A stretch of DNA of 49,525 nt from assembly GCF_001612785.1 (NCBI RefSeq), contig NZ_BDBC01000028.1, positions 1 to 49,525 on the forward strand, read 5' to 3'. Within the stretch, counting starts at the first letter, position 1, and each line of letters starts with the position of its first letter. The notes beneath the pieces are model-generated. The model was not told the origin of the DNA and ran no database searches. It saw only the letters and a program-made list of their open reading frames with translations. The position numbers were made by a program, and so were the translations under genes. This document shows positions 1 through 8,079 of the stretch, one piece after another. Source of the stretch: Nocardia beijingensis NBRC 16342 (GTDB lineage Bacteria > Actinomycetota > Actinomycetes > Mycobacteriales > Mycobacteriaceae).

Positions 1-6
1 AAGGAT

Positions 7-861
7 TCAGCCTACGGTGAAGAATCCGAGTGTCGGCAGGAACGAGCAGGTCCGCGCCTCCGCGTCGGCGGCCTTGGTGGTCAGCGAGCCGGAGACGACC
101 GCGACGACGCGGCCGGTGCCCGTGTCGGCGATCGCGGACAGCGTGGCGGGGCCGTCGGGGTTGATCTTGGCCTCGTCGGTCAGCGGCAGGACGCCGGACT
201 GGCGGGTGTCGAGGTTCAGCCACTGCACCGTCATCGGCGGGTCCTGCACCGGGGTCGGCCCCTTGGTGCCGAGCGCGGTGAAGACGAAACCGGTCTGACC
301 TGCCTTCGGGCCGGGGGGCGGCAGCGTGGCGGGCCCGGGCACGGCCAGGGCGGTGCCCACCGAGTCGGCGGACGGGCCGATGCAGCCCTTGCCGATGCTC
401 GGGTACAGGAACTGGGCGATCACCGGGCCGTCCTGCGGCACCTCGGGGCCTCCGCCGCCGCTGCCGTCCAGGAAGGTGATGATCCGTTCCAGCGTGGACT
501 TGATCTGCGGCGGAAGGTTCAAGGTGGCCAGCAGTCTGCGGGCCTGATCGAGGATGGCCGACTGCGGTCCGGCGATGCCCGCCGGGCTCGCGATATCAGC
601 GGGGCCAGCGATGGCGCCGACGATGGCTGGGGCGAGCGCGGCCAGCGCGTCCACCGGAACACCTTCGGGAACCATGGGAACGCTGTTCGTAGCCGCCGTG
701 GCGGCGGGTGCGGGGGCCGCGATTGCTGTCGTCGGCGCGGCGAGCGTGGCACTCGCCGCGATGACGAGTGCGGACAATGCGATCCGCGATCCTCGGGTGC
801 GAAGCACTGGTCTGGCCGTCCTTACCTCGGGTACATCAGGGGTTCGATTGCTAAAAGCCAT
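7..861 (-). CDS. Secreted Ala/Pro-rich protein, Rv1157c-like
   Basis: Predicted exported protein of 284 residues with no known activity. The N-terminus has a basic stretch (RTRGSR), a hydrophobic core of about 20 residues and an Ala-rich cleavage region, which is a typical Sec signal peptide. An Ala/Pro/Gly-rich linker follows. The C-terminal half is better ordered (QFLYPSIGKGCIGP, MTVQWLNLD) and holds two cysteines that could form a disulfide outside the cell. I chose the ATG at 861 because GGAAACG lies just upstream; an in-frame GTG at 876 is also possible. It is divergent from pimE, the same arrangement as Rv1157c/Rv1158c beside Rv1159 in M. tuberculosis, which supports orthology. The family assignment is from memory of conserved phrases and position. 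Function is unknown. Confidence 0.8.
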   Translation of the reverse strand: MAFSNRTPDVPEVRTARPVLRTRGSRIALSALVIAASATLAAPTTAIAAPAPAATAATNSVPMVPEGVPVDALAALAPAIVGAIAGPADIASPAGIAGPQSAILDQARRLLATLNLPPQIKSTLERIITFLDGSGGGGPEVPQDGPVIAQFLYPSIGKGCIGPSADSVGTALAVPGPATLPPPGPKAGQTGFVFTALGTKGPTPVQDPPMTVQWLNLDTRQSGVLPLTDEAKINPDGPATLSAIADTGTGRVVAVVSGSLTTKAADAEARTCSFLPTLGFFTVG

Positions 862-888
862 CGTTTCCGGGGTCACTCTAGGGACATT

Positions 889-908
889 GCGGCTATGTGT
901 ACAGCCGC
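889..908. promoter_or_regulatory. Inverted repeat in divergent promoter region
   Basis: GCGGCT and AGCCGC (889-894 and 903-908) are perfect 6-bp arms around an 8-nt spacer. The site lies 28 bp upstream of the secreted-protein start and 140 bp upstream of pimE. It could be an operator or a leader hairpin. No regulator is linked to it here. The rest of 877-1048 shows only AT-richer promoter-like sequence near 970-1045. Confidence 0.25.
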
Positions 909-1048
909 GGGGTCCGGAAGCCGCCGTGGACGAACAGTGTTAGCAGAAGATACCGCGCCCCGATGTTACTGATGTGAAAGTTGATGCAAATGTTATCGGT
1001 GGTTCGAGGGTGGAACCGACCGGATTCGAGCTGCGGTTAATCTAATCG

Positions 1049-2359
1049 GTGCCGTCCGCGCTGTCGCCAGAACATCCAAGTCCGGGCGCGCCGAACCGAC
1101 GCACCGCACTCGAGCCGAAAGCCAGCGATTTGAATCGTCATCTCCGATGGGCCGTGTCGGTGCTGGGCCTGTCCGTGCTGGCCCGGCTGCTGTGGATGCT
1201 GCTGTCCCCGAACGGGATGAACCTCGTCGACCTGCACGTCTACGTCGGCGGGTCGGCCGCGCTGCTGACCGATCAGCTCTATGACTTCACCTATGCGGAG
1301 AAGACACCCGACTTCCCGTTGCCGTTCACTTATCCGCCTTTCGCCGCGGTGGTCTTCTTCCCCCTGCACTATCTGCCGTTCACCCTGGTCGCCGTGGCAT
1401 GGTTGCTGGCCATCGCCGCGGCGCTGTACGCGGTGGTGCACATCAGTCTGGAACTGCTGTTCGGGGCGCAGCGATTGCGCACGCCGGGATGGCGGGCCGC
1501 CACCGTCGGCTGGACCGCGCTGGGGCTGTGGCTGGAACCGGTGCGAACCACCATGGATTACGGCCAGGTCAATGTCTTCCTGGTGCTCGGCGGGATGCTG
1601 GCGGTACGCAGTTCCCGGTGGTGGCTCTCCGGCGGACTCGTCGGGATAGTCGCGGGCATCAAGCTGACGCCCGCGATCACGGGGTTGTATTTCGTCGCGC
1701 GCAGGCGCTGGGCGACGGTGGTGTGGTCGGCGGTGGTCTTCGGTGCCACGGTGGGACTGAGCTTCCTGATCGCCCCGGTGGAGGCGCGCCAGTACTTCGG
1801 CACGCTGCTCGGCGACGCCGACCGCATCGGCCCGGTGGGGTCGGTGTGGAACCAGTCGCTGCGCGGCACGCTGAGCCGGATCCTCGGCTACGACGTGCAG
1901 TCGGGCCCGTGGTGGATCGCGGCCGTGCTGGTGGTCGCGGTGCTGGCGTTCCTGGCTTGGCGCGCGCTCGACCAGGACGACCGGCTCGGCACGCTGATCG
2001 TCGTGCAGCTGTTCGGGCTGATGGTCTCGCCCATCTCCTGGTCGCATCACTGGGTATGGCTGCTGCCGACGGTGCTGTGGCTGGTGTACGGGCCGCTGCG
2101 CGGGGCGCCCGGCGCGCGGATCATCGCCGGGTACTGGCTGGTGACCATGCTCGTCGGCGCACCGTGGGTGCTGTCGTTCTTCCAGGATTCGATCTGGACC
2201 ATCTCCCGGCCGGGCGTGCTGGCCTGGCTCGGCGCCGTCGACGCGCTCGGCGTCGTGGTGTTCTACCTCTGGGTGATCCGCTTCGGAACCCGCTACGCGC
2301 GACCAGCCTCGGACGAAAGAACCCCCGCGACGACCGAGGGCACCCCGCGCGCCGCATAG
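1049..2359 (+). CDS. pimE: Polyprenol-phosphate-mannose alpha-1,2-mannosyltransferase PimE
   Basis: Membrane glycosyltransferase of the GT87 (DUF2029) family, 436 residues. PimE adds the fifth mannose (alpha-1,2) to Ac-PIM4, using polyprenyl-phosphate-mannose on the outer face of the plasma membrane, on the way to polar PIMs. The sequence has about ten hydrophobic segments starting near residue 31. A conserved acidic patch sits in the first extracytoplasmic loop (NLVDLHVYVGG, about residues 51-63), as expected for the catalytic Asp of GT-C enzymes. The motif TYPPFAAVVFFPL follows and is typical of the family. Length matches Rv1159 (431). The start is a GTG with only a weak ribosome-binding site. 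Position between an Rv1157c-like gene and phhB supports PimE over other GT87 paralogues. Substrate is inferred from synteny. Confidence 0.85.
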   Translation: MPSALSPEHPSPGAPNRRTALEPKASDLNRHLRWAVSVLGLSVLARLLWMLLSPNGMNLVDLHVYVGGSAALLTDQLYDFTYAEKTPDFPLPFTYPPFAAVVFFPLHYLPFTLVAVAWLLAIAAALYAVVHISLELLFGAQRLRTPGWRAATVGWTALGLWLEPVRTTMDYGQVNVFLVLGGMLAVRSSRWWLSGGLVGIVAGIKLTPAITGLYFVARRRWATVVWSAVVFGATVGLSFLIAPVEARQYFGTLLGDADRIGPVGSVWNQSLRGTLSRILGYDVQSGPWWIAAVLVVAVLAFLAWRALDQDDRLGTLIVVQLFGLMVSPISWSHHWVWLLPTVLWLVYGPLRGAPGARIIAGYWLVTMLVGAPWVLSFFQDSIWTISRPGVLAWLGAVDALGVVVFYLWVIRFGTRYARPASDERTPATTEGTPRAA

Positions 2360-2440
2360 GTGTCGCTTGCCGTGCCCGGAAAGTCACCGCCGAGATCTTC
2401 GACGGCAGGTCACTCAAATGCCGCAGATCCCATATTGTCG

Positions 2441-2555
2441 CGCCCAGCTCACCCCGACCACGTCTTTCGAGCGAAGCGAGACAGAGCATCCGCCCTTCGC
2501 GGCTCGGCTCGCGTGCGCGTGGCCGCCGCGTAGGCGACGAAGCAGTGAGCGGACA
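2441..2555. repeat. Intergenic direct repeat, copy 1
   Basis: First of two imperfect copies, offset by exactly 181 bp. The most conserved block is CCACGTCTTTCGAGCGAAGC (from 2458). Conservation resumes around 2498-2540 with GGCTCGCGT and GTGGCCGCCGCGT. By eye about 80% of positions match over roughly 115 bp. It lies between pimE and the convergent phhB gene. Short open frames read out of it on the minus strand (containing SRFARKTW) are repeat-derived and not genes. Confidence 0.7.
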
Positions 2556-2621
2556 GTCGGCCGAGCCGACAATCAGCCCCTACGAACCGCGTACGCCTGA
2601 TCGCGGGCATTGACACCGACG

Positions 2622-2735
2622 TGCCCAGCGCACCGCAACCACGTCTTTCGAGCGAAGCGAGACCGAGCCTGTTCCGTTCGCGGCCCGGCTCGCGTCCGAG
2701 TGGCCGCCGCGTCCGCGACGCAGTCGCTAGCGGTG
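2622..2735. repeat. Intergenic direct repeat, copy 2
   Basis: Second copy of the repeat at 2441-2555, in the same orientation. It contains AACCACGTCTTTCGAGCGAA (from 2637) followed by CCCGGCTCGCGT and GTGGCCGCCGCGT. Similarity fades after about 2735. The core contains a tiny hairpin (TTCG-AG-CGAA). Together the two copies fill most of the 436-bp gap between pimE and phhB. Confidence 0.7.
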
Positions 2736-2772
2736 GTCGCTCGGATGCGAGCCATAAGGGGGCCGCGAACAC

Positions 2773-2791
2773 GCAGCGCCGCAGGCGCTGC
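2773..2791 (-). terminator. Terminator-like hairpin after phhB
   Basis: GCAGCGCC and GGCGCTGC form a perfect 8-bp stem with a 3-nt loop, beginning 5 bp past the phhB stop codon on the minus strand. There is no U-tract, as is common for actinobacterial terminators. Confidence 0.55.
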
Positions 2792-2795
2792 AAAT

Positions 2796-3083
2796 TCAAC
2801 ACAGCCGATCTATTTCGTGCGCCAGCGCGACATCCAGTGCGGTGAGGCCGCCCGCGGAGTGGGTGGACAAGGTGAAGGTGACCTTGCGCCAGCGGATGTC
2901 GATGTCGGGATGGTGGTTCGCCTCTTCCGCGACGTCGGCGACCCGGCGCACCAGCTCGATGCCGGCGGGGAAGGTGGCCGCTTCGACGGTGCGGGTCAGG
3001 GCGTCCCCTGATCTGGACCACTCCGGCAATTCGGTGAGAGCTTCGGCGATTTCGGTATCGGAGAGCAGTGTCTGCTGCGCCAT
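2796..3083 (-). CDS. phhB: Pterin-4-alpha-carbinolamine dehydratase family protein
   Basis: Small cytosolic protein of 95 residues in the PCD/DCoH family, which dehydrates 4a-hydroxytetrahydropterins. The family signature is complete: EANHHPDIDIRWRKVTFTL carries the two adjacent catalytic histidines, and THSAGGLTALD is the conserved C-terminal helix region. The ATG is preceded by a good ribosome-binding site (AAGGAGTGTT). Length is normal for the family. The location matches Rv1159A beside pimE. No aromatic amino-acid hydroxylase is nearby, so the physiological substrate is open. A hairpin directly follows the gene. Confidence 0.9.
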   Translation of the reverse strand: MAQQTLLSDTEIAEALTELPEWSRSGDALTRTVEAATFPAGIELVRRVADVAEEANHHPDIDIRWRKVTFTLSTHSAGGLTALDVALAHEIDRLC

Positions 3084-3135
3084 AACACTCCTTACTACTC
3101 GCCTCGGGCCGCCCCGGGAAGGGTGGCGGCGGGGG

Positions 3136-3324
3136 TCAGGCAGCGCGCGCCTGCTTGAGTGCCTTCTTCAGATCCTTGCCGGTCACACCGGCCGCTTCGC
3201 ACTTCTTCATCCGCATGATGACCACGGGGCACTTCAGGCAGCGCGTCTTCTTCCGACAGCACTTCTTCTTCGGTTTCAGGCTCGAAACCTTCTTGGCTTT
3301 GACCTTGCCCACGGCGGTTAGCAT
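3136..3324 (-). CDS. Small Lys/Cys-rich protein
   Basis: A 62-residue protein of unknown function. About a third of the residues are Lys or Arg. Five cysteines occur, four of them between residues 22 and 32 (KKCCRKKTRCLKCPV) and one further on (KKCEAAGV), which could form a zinc or other metal site. The last third (GVTGKDLKKALKQARA) looks like an amphipathic helix. AAGGGT lies directly before the ATG, so initiation may be weak or leaderless. It stands 52 bp upstream of phhB on the same strand. I recognise the type as a small actinobacterial conserved hypothetical but cannot name it. The protein would bind nucleic acid easily, but this is inference from composition. Confidence 0.65.
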   Translation of the reverse strand: MLTAVGKVKAKKVSSLKPKKKCCRKKTRCLKCPVVIMRMKKCEAAGVTGKDLKKALKQARAA

Positions 3325-3410
3325 ACCCTTAGTACAAAGGCTGAAACGCTGCCCCGAGCGGACTGCCGGTAGGGTGTAGTTCGCCGCGATGCCTGGTGAG
3401 TTTCGATTCT

Positions 3411-3494
3411 CCCCTGTTCCGCAGGGAGCCCGGCGTGTGCGTCAGGCCCCGGAGGCGGCAGCCTGCGTAACCACGGAGAGTCCGTGCACGCCGG
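3411..3494 (+). ncRNA. Candidate structured 5' leader of typA
   Basis: Three helices can close a three-way junction. P1 pairs CCGGCGTG (3430-3437) with CACGCCGG (3487-3494), 8 bp perfect. P2 pairs CAGGC (3443-3447) with GCCTG (3461-3465). P3 is CACGGA-GAG-TCCGTG (3472-3486). A further hairpin CCCTG/CAGGG (3411-3426) precedes P1. P1 ends 48 nt before the typA start codon, and AGGAGGA follows near 3530. No known riboswitch consensus was recognised. It could be a cis-regulatory leader, a processed small RNA, or chance pairing in GC-rich DNA. Confidence 0.4.
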
Positions 3495-3542
3495 ACACCG
3501 AGCAACGTCGGCTCCAACACCGAACAGCAGGAGGATTCAGGC

Positions 3543-5441
3543 GTGTCGTCTGCACGCGATTTTCGCAACGTCGCCATCGTGGCCCACGTCGACCACGGCA
3601 AGACGACCCTGGTCGACGCCATGCTGCGCCAGTCGGGCGCCTTCGCCGAGCGGGCCGAGCCCGTCGATCGCGTGATGGACTCCGGCGACCTGGAACGCGA
3701 GAAGGGCATCACCATTCTCGCCAAGAACACGGCCGTGCACCGGCACCATCCGGACGGCTCGGTCACCGTGATCAACGTCATCGACACCCCCGGCCACGCC
3801 GACTTCGGTGGCGAGGTCGAGCGCGGCCTGTCCATGGTGGACGGCGTGGTGCTGCTGGTGGACGCGTCCGAGGGGCCGCTGCCGCAGACCCGGTTCGTGC
3901 TGCGCAAGGCGCTGGCCGCGTCGCTGCCGGTGATCCTGGTCGTCAACAAGACCGACCGTCCCGACGCCCGCATCGAGGAAGTCGTCGAGGAGAGCCACGA
4001 CCTGTTGCTCGACCTGGCCTCCGATCTGGACGACGCCGCTGCCGAGGCCGCCGAGCTCGCGCTGGATCTGCCGGTGCTGTACGCCTCGGGGCGCGAGGGC
4101 AAGGCCTCCAAGGAGCGCCCGGACAACGGCAACGCCCCCGACGCGGAGAACCTCGACGCGCTGTTCGACGTGCTGCTCGAGCACATCCCGGCGCCGAAGG
4201 GCGATCCGTCCGCGCCGCTGCAGGCGCACGTCACCAACCTGGACGCCTCGGCGTTCCTCGGCCGCCTCGCGCTGGTGCGCATTCACAACGGCGAACTGCG
4301 CAAGGGGCAGAACGTCGCGTGGATGCACGCCGACGGCGTCAAGCAGGTGAAGATCACCGAACTGCTGCAGACCGTCGGCGTCGAGCGCAAGCCGGGTGAG
4401 CTGGCCGTCGCGGGCGACATCGTCGCCATCGCGGGCATCCCGGAGATCATGATCGGCGATACGCTCGCCGATATCGACAACCCGGTCGCGTTGCCGCGCA
4501 TCACCGTCGACGAGCCCGCCATCTCGGTCACCATCGGCACCAACACCTCGCCGCTGGTCGGCCGGGTGCAGGGGCACAAGCTGACCGCCCGCATGGTGAA
4601 GGCGCGCCTGGACCAGGAACTGGTCGGCAACGTGTCGCTGCGCGTGCTCGACATCGGGCGCCCCGACGCCTGGGAGGTGCAGGGCCGCGGTGAGCTTGCG
4701 CTGGCCATCCTGGTCGAGACCATGCGCCGCGAGGGCTTCGAGCTGACCGTCGGCAAGCCGCAGGTGGTCACGAGGCAGGTCGACGGCAAGGTGCACGAGC
4801 CGTACGAGGAGCTGACCATCGACTGCCCGGAGGAGTACCTCGGCGCGATCACCCAGCTGCTCGCCGCGCGCAAGGGCAAGATGGTGCAGATGAGCAACCA
4901 CGCCGCGGGCTGGGTGCGGATGGAGTTCATCGTTCCCTCGCGCGGCCTGATCGGCTTCCGCACCGACTTCCTCACCGAGACCCGGGGCACCGGCATCGCC
5001 AACGCCGTGTCGCACGGCTACGCGCCGTGGGCGGGCGAGATCCGGGCCAGGCACACCGGCTCGCTGGTCTCCGACCGGGCGGGCACGGTGACGCCGTTCG
5101 CCATGATCCAGCTGGCCGACCGCGGCCAGTTCTTCGTCGAGCCGGGCGCGGACACCTACGAGGGACACGTCGTCGGCGTCAACCCGCGCGCGGAGGATCT
5201 CGACATCAACGTCACGCGCGAGAAGAAGCTGACCAACATGCGCAGCTCCACAGCCGACGTGATCGAGACCCTGGCCAAGCCGTTGCAGCTGGATCTGGAA
5301 GGCGCCATGGAGTTCTGCGCCGCCGACGAGTGCGTCGAGGTCACCCCGGAGGTGGTGCGGGTGCGCAAGGTGATCCTCGCGCAGAACGAGCGCGCACGGG
5401 AACTGTCCCGGCGCAAGGCGCGCGACCGCGCGGCGCTGTAA
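3543..5441 (+). CDS. typA: Ribosome-associated GTPase TypA/BipA
   Basis: Translational GTPase of 632 residues that binds 70S ribosomes and is linked to ribosome assembly and stress adaptation. The G motifs are intact: P-loop AHVDHGKTT (residues 14-22), switch I REKGITI, G3 DTPGHADFG, and G4 NKTDRPDAR. EF-Tu domain II, the EF-G-like domains and the TypA-specific C-terminal domain follow (GRGELALAILVETMRREGFEL; SRGLIGFRTDFLTETRGTG). Length and domain order are normal. The GTG start has a strong AGGAGGA site 7-8 bp upstream. Position before lpqW matches Rv1165-Rv1166. A long hairpin terminator follows, and the leader may be structured, so post-transcriptional control is possible. Confidence 0.96.
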   Translation: MSSARDFRNVAIVAHVDHGKTTLVDAMLRQSGAFAERAEPVDRVMDSGDLEREKGITILAKNTAVHRHHPDGSVTVINVIDTPGHADFGGEVERGLSMVDGVVLLVDASEGPLPQTRFVLRKALAASLPVILVVNKTDRPDARIEEVVEESHDLLLDLASDLDDAAAEAAELALDLPVLYASGREGKASKERPDNGNAPDAENLDALFDVLLEHIPAPKGDPSAPLQAHVTNLDASAFLGRLALVRIHNGELRKGQNVAWMHADGVKQVKITELLQTVGVERKPGELAVAGDIVAIAGIPEIMIGDTLADIDNPVALPRITVDEPAISVTIGTNTSPLVGRVQGHKLTARMVKARLDQELVGNVSLRVLDIGRPDAWEVQGRGELALAILVETMRREGFELTVGKPQVVTRQVDGKVHEPYEELTIDCPEEYLGAITQLLAARKGKMVQMSNHAAGWVRMEFIVPSRGLIGFRTDFLTETRGTGIANAVSHGYAPWAGEIRARHTGSLVSDRAGTVTPFAMIQLADRGQFFVEPGADTYEGHVVGVNPRAEDLDINVTREKKLTNMRSSTADVIETLAKPLQLDLEGAMEFCAADECVEVTPEVVRVRKVILAQNERARELSRRKARDRAAL

Positions 5442-5456
5442 TCGCTCTTCCCGCAA

Positions 5457-5491
5457 GGTATTCGGTGCCGCCGCGAGCGGTACCGAATACC
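5457..5491 (+). terminator. Strong hairpin terminator of typA
   Basis: A 15-bp stem (5457-5471 with 5477-5491) containing a single G-U pair closes a 5-nt CGCGA loop, starting 15 bp after the typA stop. No U-tract follows, the usual actinobacterial form. The arms also make the site nearly palindromic, so transcripts from either side would fold. Confidence 0.8.
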
Positions 5492-6300
5492 GGGTGGAGC
5501 CGCAGGTGGGGGCCGTCGGCACTGGGCGCGCGGTGAGCCGCGAGCTCGTTTCCGATCGGTGCGCGCTTGGATGCCACCGGAATTCATCGCGATCACGAGG
5601 CGTCGTGGTGGCGATCGGGAGAATTATGTTGCCGTGATATGTGTTGCGGTGAAGTCCGGTGCGCCATCATCGAAAAGTATTCATTCCACTGTGCGTAATT
5701 CGGATCGGTGATTCCTGCGCATCTATGCGGGTTCGGAATCGGTCGATTTATGCGGAAATAGTTCCCGGACCCGCTCGGTCGGCGGGAAAAGTTTCTCCGG
5801 GATTTCCCGCCGGGTCGCATCTGGGAAGGTCTTGCGTGGTCTGATCGAGTAAAAGGCCGTGCAGTGTGCCTTCCTTATCTCGTCCTCGGTCGTACCGATC
5901 GGTCTCGGCGTGAGCTTTTCCGGCTACCGAGCGACCGGACATGGTCGGACCAGGCAGGGTGCGTGGGTGGTTGCCCTGCCCGCCGGACGGTGTGCTGTCG
6001 AATCACATTCGCCTTCTGTTCGTGTCTGCGCAACCGTTCACTTCTGTGTCGAGTCGTATCGCTCTCGCGCGAACGGCCCGATGCGTATCGGATTGTCGAA
6101 CGACTTACGCGCCGATATGGCCTGCTATTGCACTACGGCAGGCACGCCGAATATTTGCCGGGTTCCCGCAGTATGGCCGCGCGAGGTGGACCCGTGGCGC
6201 TGTTGTGTTTCCGCTCCGCGATATCAGCGCGACCGCGTTGTTTCCCTGTCCGCCAGCGGAATCTGGGAACGGACTCGGCCGTACGGTAGAGTTCCCGAGC
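5492..6300. other. Gene-free lower-GC region between typA and lpqW
   Basis: About 800 bp with no convincing gene. Open frames exist on both strands, but none shows a recognisable domain, ribosome-binding site or codon bias, and GC is visibly lower than in flanking genes. The frame of lpqW stays open back to 5941, but the translation upstream of the lipoprotein signal is Cys/Arg/Trp-rich and not protein-like. One clean hairpin, GGCGGGAAA (5781-5789) with TTTCCCGCC (5803-5811), has a 9-bp perfect stem and a 13-nt loop. The region may hold a long leader, a small RNA or gene debris. Confidence 0.5.
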
Positions 6301-8079
6301 GTGAAAGTGGGCGCAGGAAAACGCGCAGCGTGGCGCACGTTGTTGCCGGCCGTGGCAGTGCTGACGTTGATCAGCAGCTGTGCGGCGAATCCGCCGCCGC
6401 CCATCGAGAGCACCGACAGCCCGAAGACCACGCCGGTCAAGCCCGCGGAGACGACCGTGGTCGTCGCGTTGGACACCATCGGCACCGCGTTCAATCCCCA
6501 CCTGCGCTCGGATCAGTCCGCCGCGACCTCGGCGATCGCGTCCCTGGTGTTGCCGAGCCCGTTCCGGCCGGTGCCCGATCCGGCCCGGCCGGGAGCGACG
6601 GCCTGGGTGCCGGATTCGTCGTTGCTGGTGTCCGCCGAAGTCACCGCGCAGGAACCGTTCACGATCACCTACAAGCTGCGCAACGAAGCGTCCTGGTCGG
6701 ACGGTGCGCCGATCGCGGCCGAGGACTTCCGCTACCTGTGGCAGGAGATGATCTCCGAACCGGGAGTCGTCGACCCGGCGGGCTACCGGATGATCTCGGA
6801 TGTCAATTCGTCGGCGGGCGGCAAGACGGTCACCGTCGTGATGACGCAGCCCTACCCCGGCTGGCGCGAGTTGTTCACCGATCTGCTGCCGTCCCATCTG
6901 CTCAAGGACGCTCCCGGCGGCTTCGCCAGGGGGATGAACGGTCAGGTCAACGGCGTCCGGGTGTCCGGAGGGCCGTTCGGCATCCGCTCGGCCGACCCCG
7001 GCCGCGACGAGATGCTGCTGGAACGCAACGACCGCTTCTGGGGCACACCGGCGATGCCGGGCCAGATCCTGCTGCGCCGCGGCGGCACGCCCGCGCAGCT
7101 GGCGGGCTCGCTGCGCACCGGCGACGTGCAGATGGCGCTGGTGCACGGGGGAGTGGCGACCCAGGCGCAACTGGGGGCGATTCCGTCGGTGCGAACCGCG
7201 ATCATGCCGCAGTCACGGGTACTGCAAATGGCGCTCAACGGACGCAAAGGGGAACTGAGCGACCCCCGGGTCCGCTCGGGTGTGCTCGCCCTGCTGGATC
7301 CGGCCCTGCTGGCCACCGTCGGCGCGCAGACCGGCAACTGGGTGGAACCCGCGCGCGCACAGGTGCTCGCACCGTCCGATCCCGGATACGCCCCGACCGC
7401 TCCGCCTCGGCCGTCGGCGGAGGAGGCGTTCGCGCTGCTCGCCGCCGCCGGGTACGGCCGGGCGCCGGAGCCGCCGCGCGCCGCATCCCCGACCTCGCCC
7501 GCCCCGCAGCCGCGCACCGTCGGCAAGGACGGCAAGCCGCTGACCGTCCGCATCGGCGCGGTCGACCGGGACGCCACCGCCTTGGCCGTGGCCAACACCG
7601 CCGCCGACCAGTTGCGCAGCGCCGGTATCGACGCGACGGTGCACAGTGTCGCCGCCGACGAGCTGTACGGCAAGGAACTGCTGGAGGGCACGGTCGACGC
7701 GATCGTCGGCTGGGAGGTGGCCGGTTCCGACCCGGCGACCGTGCTGGCTTCCCGGTACGGATGCCCGCCGCCCGCGCTGCCAGGGGTCACCGGTCCGGCG
7801 CAGGCCATCGCCGAGGCAGCGCAGCGAGCGCCGAGCAACCTGTCCGGCGTATGTGATCCGACCCTGCAACCCGCGATCGATGACGCGCTGCGCGGCGGCG
7901 ACGTGGGACGGGTGCTCGCCGAAGCGGAGCCCAAGCTGTGGGCCATGGCGACGGTGCTGCCGATCGTGCAGGACAACGCCGTCGCCGCGTCCGGTCCCCG
8001 GCTGGACGGCGCCTCGCTCAGCGGCGCGATACAGGTCGGCATCTTCGGCGACGCGTCCATGTGGCGCAGGATCCCGTGA
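6301..8079 (+). CDS. lpqW: Lipoprotein LpqW, periplasmic binding-protein fold
   Basis: Secreted lipoprotein of 592 residues in the SBP_bac_5 (oligopeptide-binding) family. The start at the GTG of 6301 gives a short signal peptide ending in the lipobox LISSC, with lipidated Cys27 followed by AANPPPP. Binding-protein features follow: YKLRNEASWSDGAPIAAEDFRYLW (about 120-145), then two lobes with a Pro/Ala-rich linker near 390-405. In mycobacteria LpqW acts at the branch between polar PIMs and LM/LAM and modulates PimE-related flux rather than importing peptides. No ABC permease or ATPase gene is adjacent here, which fits that role. It overlaps mshB by 4 bp, so the two are probably co-transcribed. 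Confidence 0.88.
   Translation: MKVGAGKRAAWRTLLPAVAVLTLISSCAANPPPPIESTDSPKTTPVKPAETTVVVALDTIGTAFNPHLRSDQSAATSAIASLVLPSPFRPVPDPARPGATAWVPDSSLLVSAEVTAQEPFTITYKLRNEASWSDGAPIAAEDFRYLWQEMISEPGVVDPAGYRMISDVNSSAGGKTVTVVMTQPYPGWRELFTDLLPSHLLKDAPGGFARGMNGQVNGVRVSGGPFGIRSADPGRDEMLLERNDRFWGTPAMPGQILLRRGGTPAQLAGSLRTGDVQMALVHGGVATQAQLGAIPSVRTAIMPQSRVLQMALNGRKGELSDPRVRSGVLALLDPALLATVGAQTGNWVEPARAQVLAPSDPGYAPTAPPRPSAEEAFALLAAAGYGRAPEPPRAASPTSPAPQPRTVGKDGKPLTVRIGAVDRDATALAVANTAADQLRSAGIDATVHSVAADELYGKELLEGTVDAIVGWEVAGSDPATVLASRYGCPPPALPGVTGPAQAIAEAAQRAPSNLSGVCDPTLQPAIDDALRGGDVGRVLAEAEPKLWAMATVLPIVQDNAVAASGPRLDGASLSGAIQVGIFGDASMWRRIP

Noticed and set aside
2449..3021. 190-residue minus-strand reading frame overlapping phhB and the repeats
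   Set aside because: It is antisense or out of frame to phhB and otherwise made of repeat sequence (SRFARKTW-like peptides). No ribosome-binding site.
3441..3463. Similarity to the SRP RNA core (GTCAGG...GGCAGCC) in the typA leader
   Set aside because: About 18 of 23 positions resemble the 4.5S core by eye, but the GGAA tetraloop and the AAGCAG internal loop are not kept and the flanking helices differ. The match is probably accidental in GC-rich sequence.
5941..6300. 120-residue N-terminal extension of lpqW
   Set aside because: The frame is open, but the translation is not protein-like and the GTG at 6301 gives an exact lipoprotein signal with lipobox LISSC.
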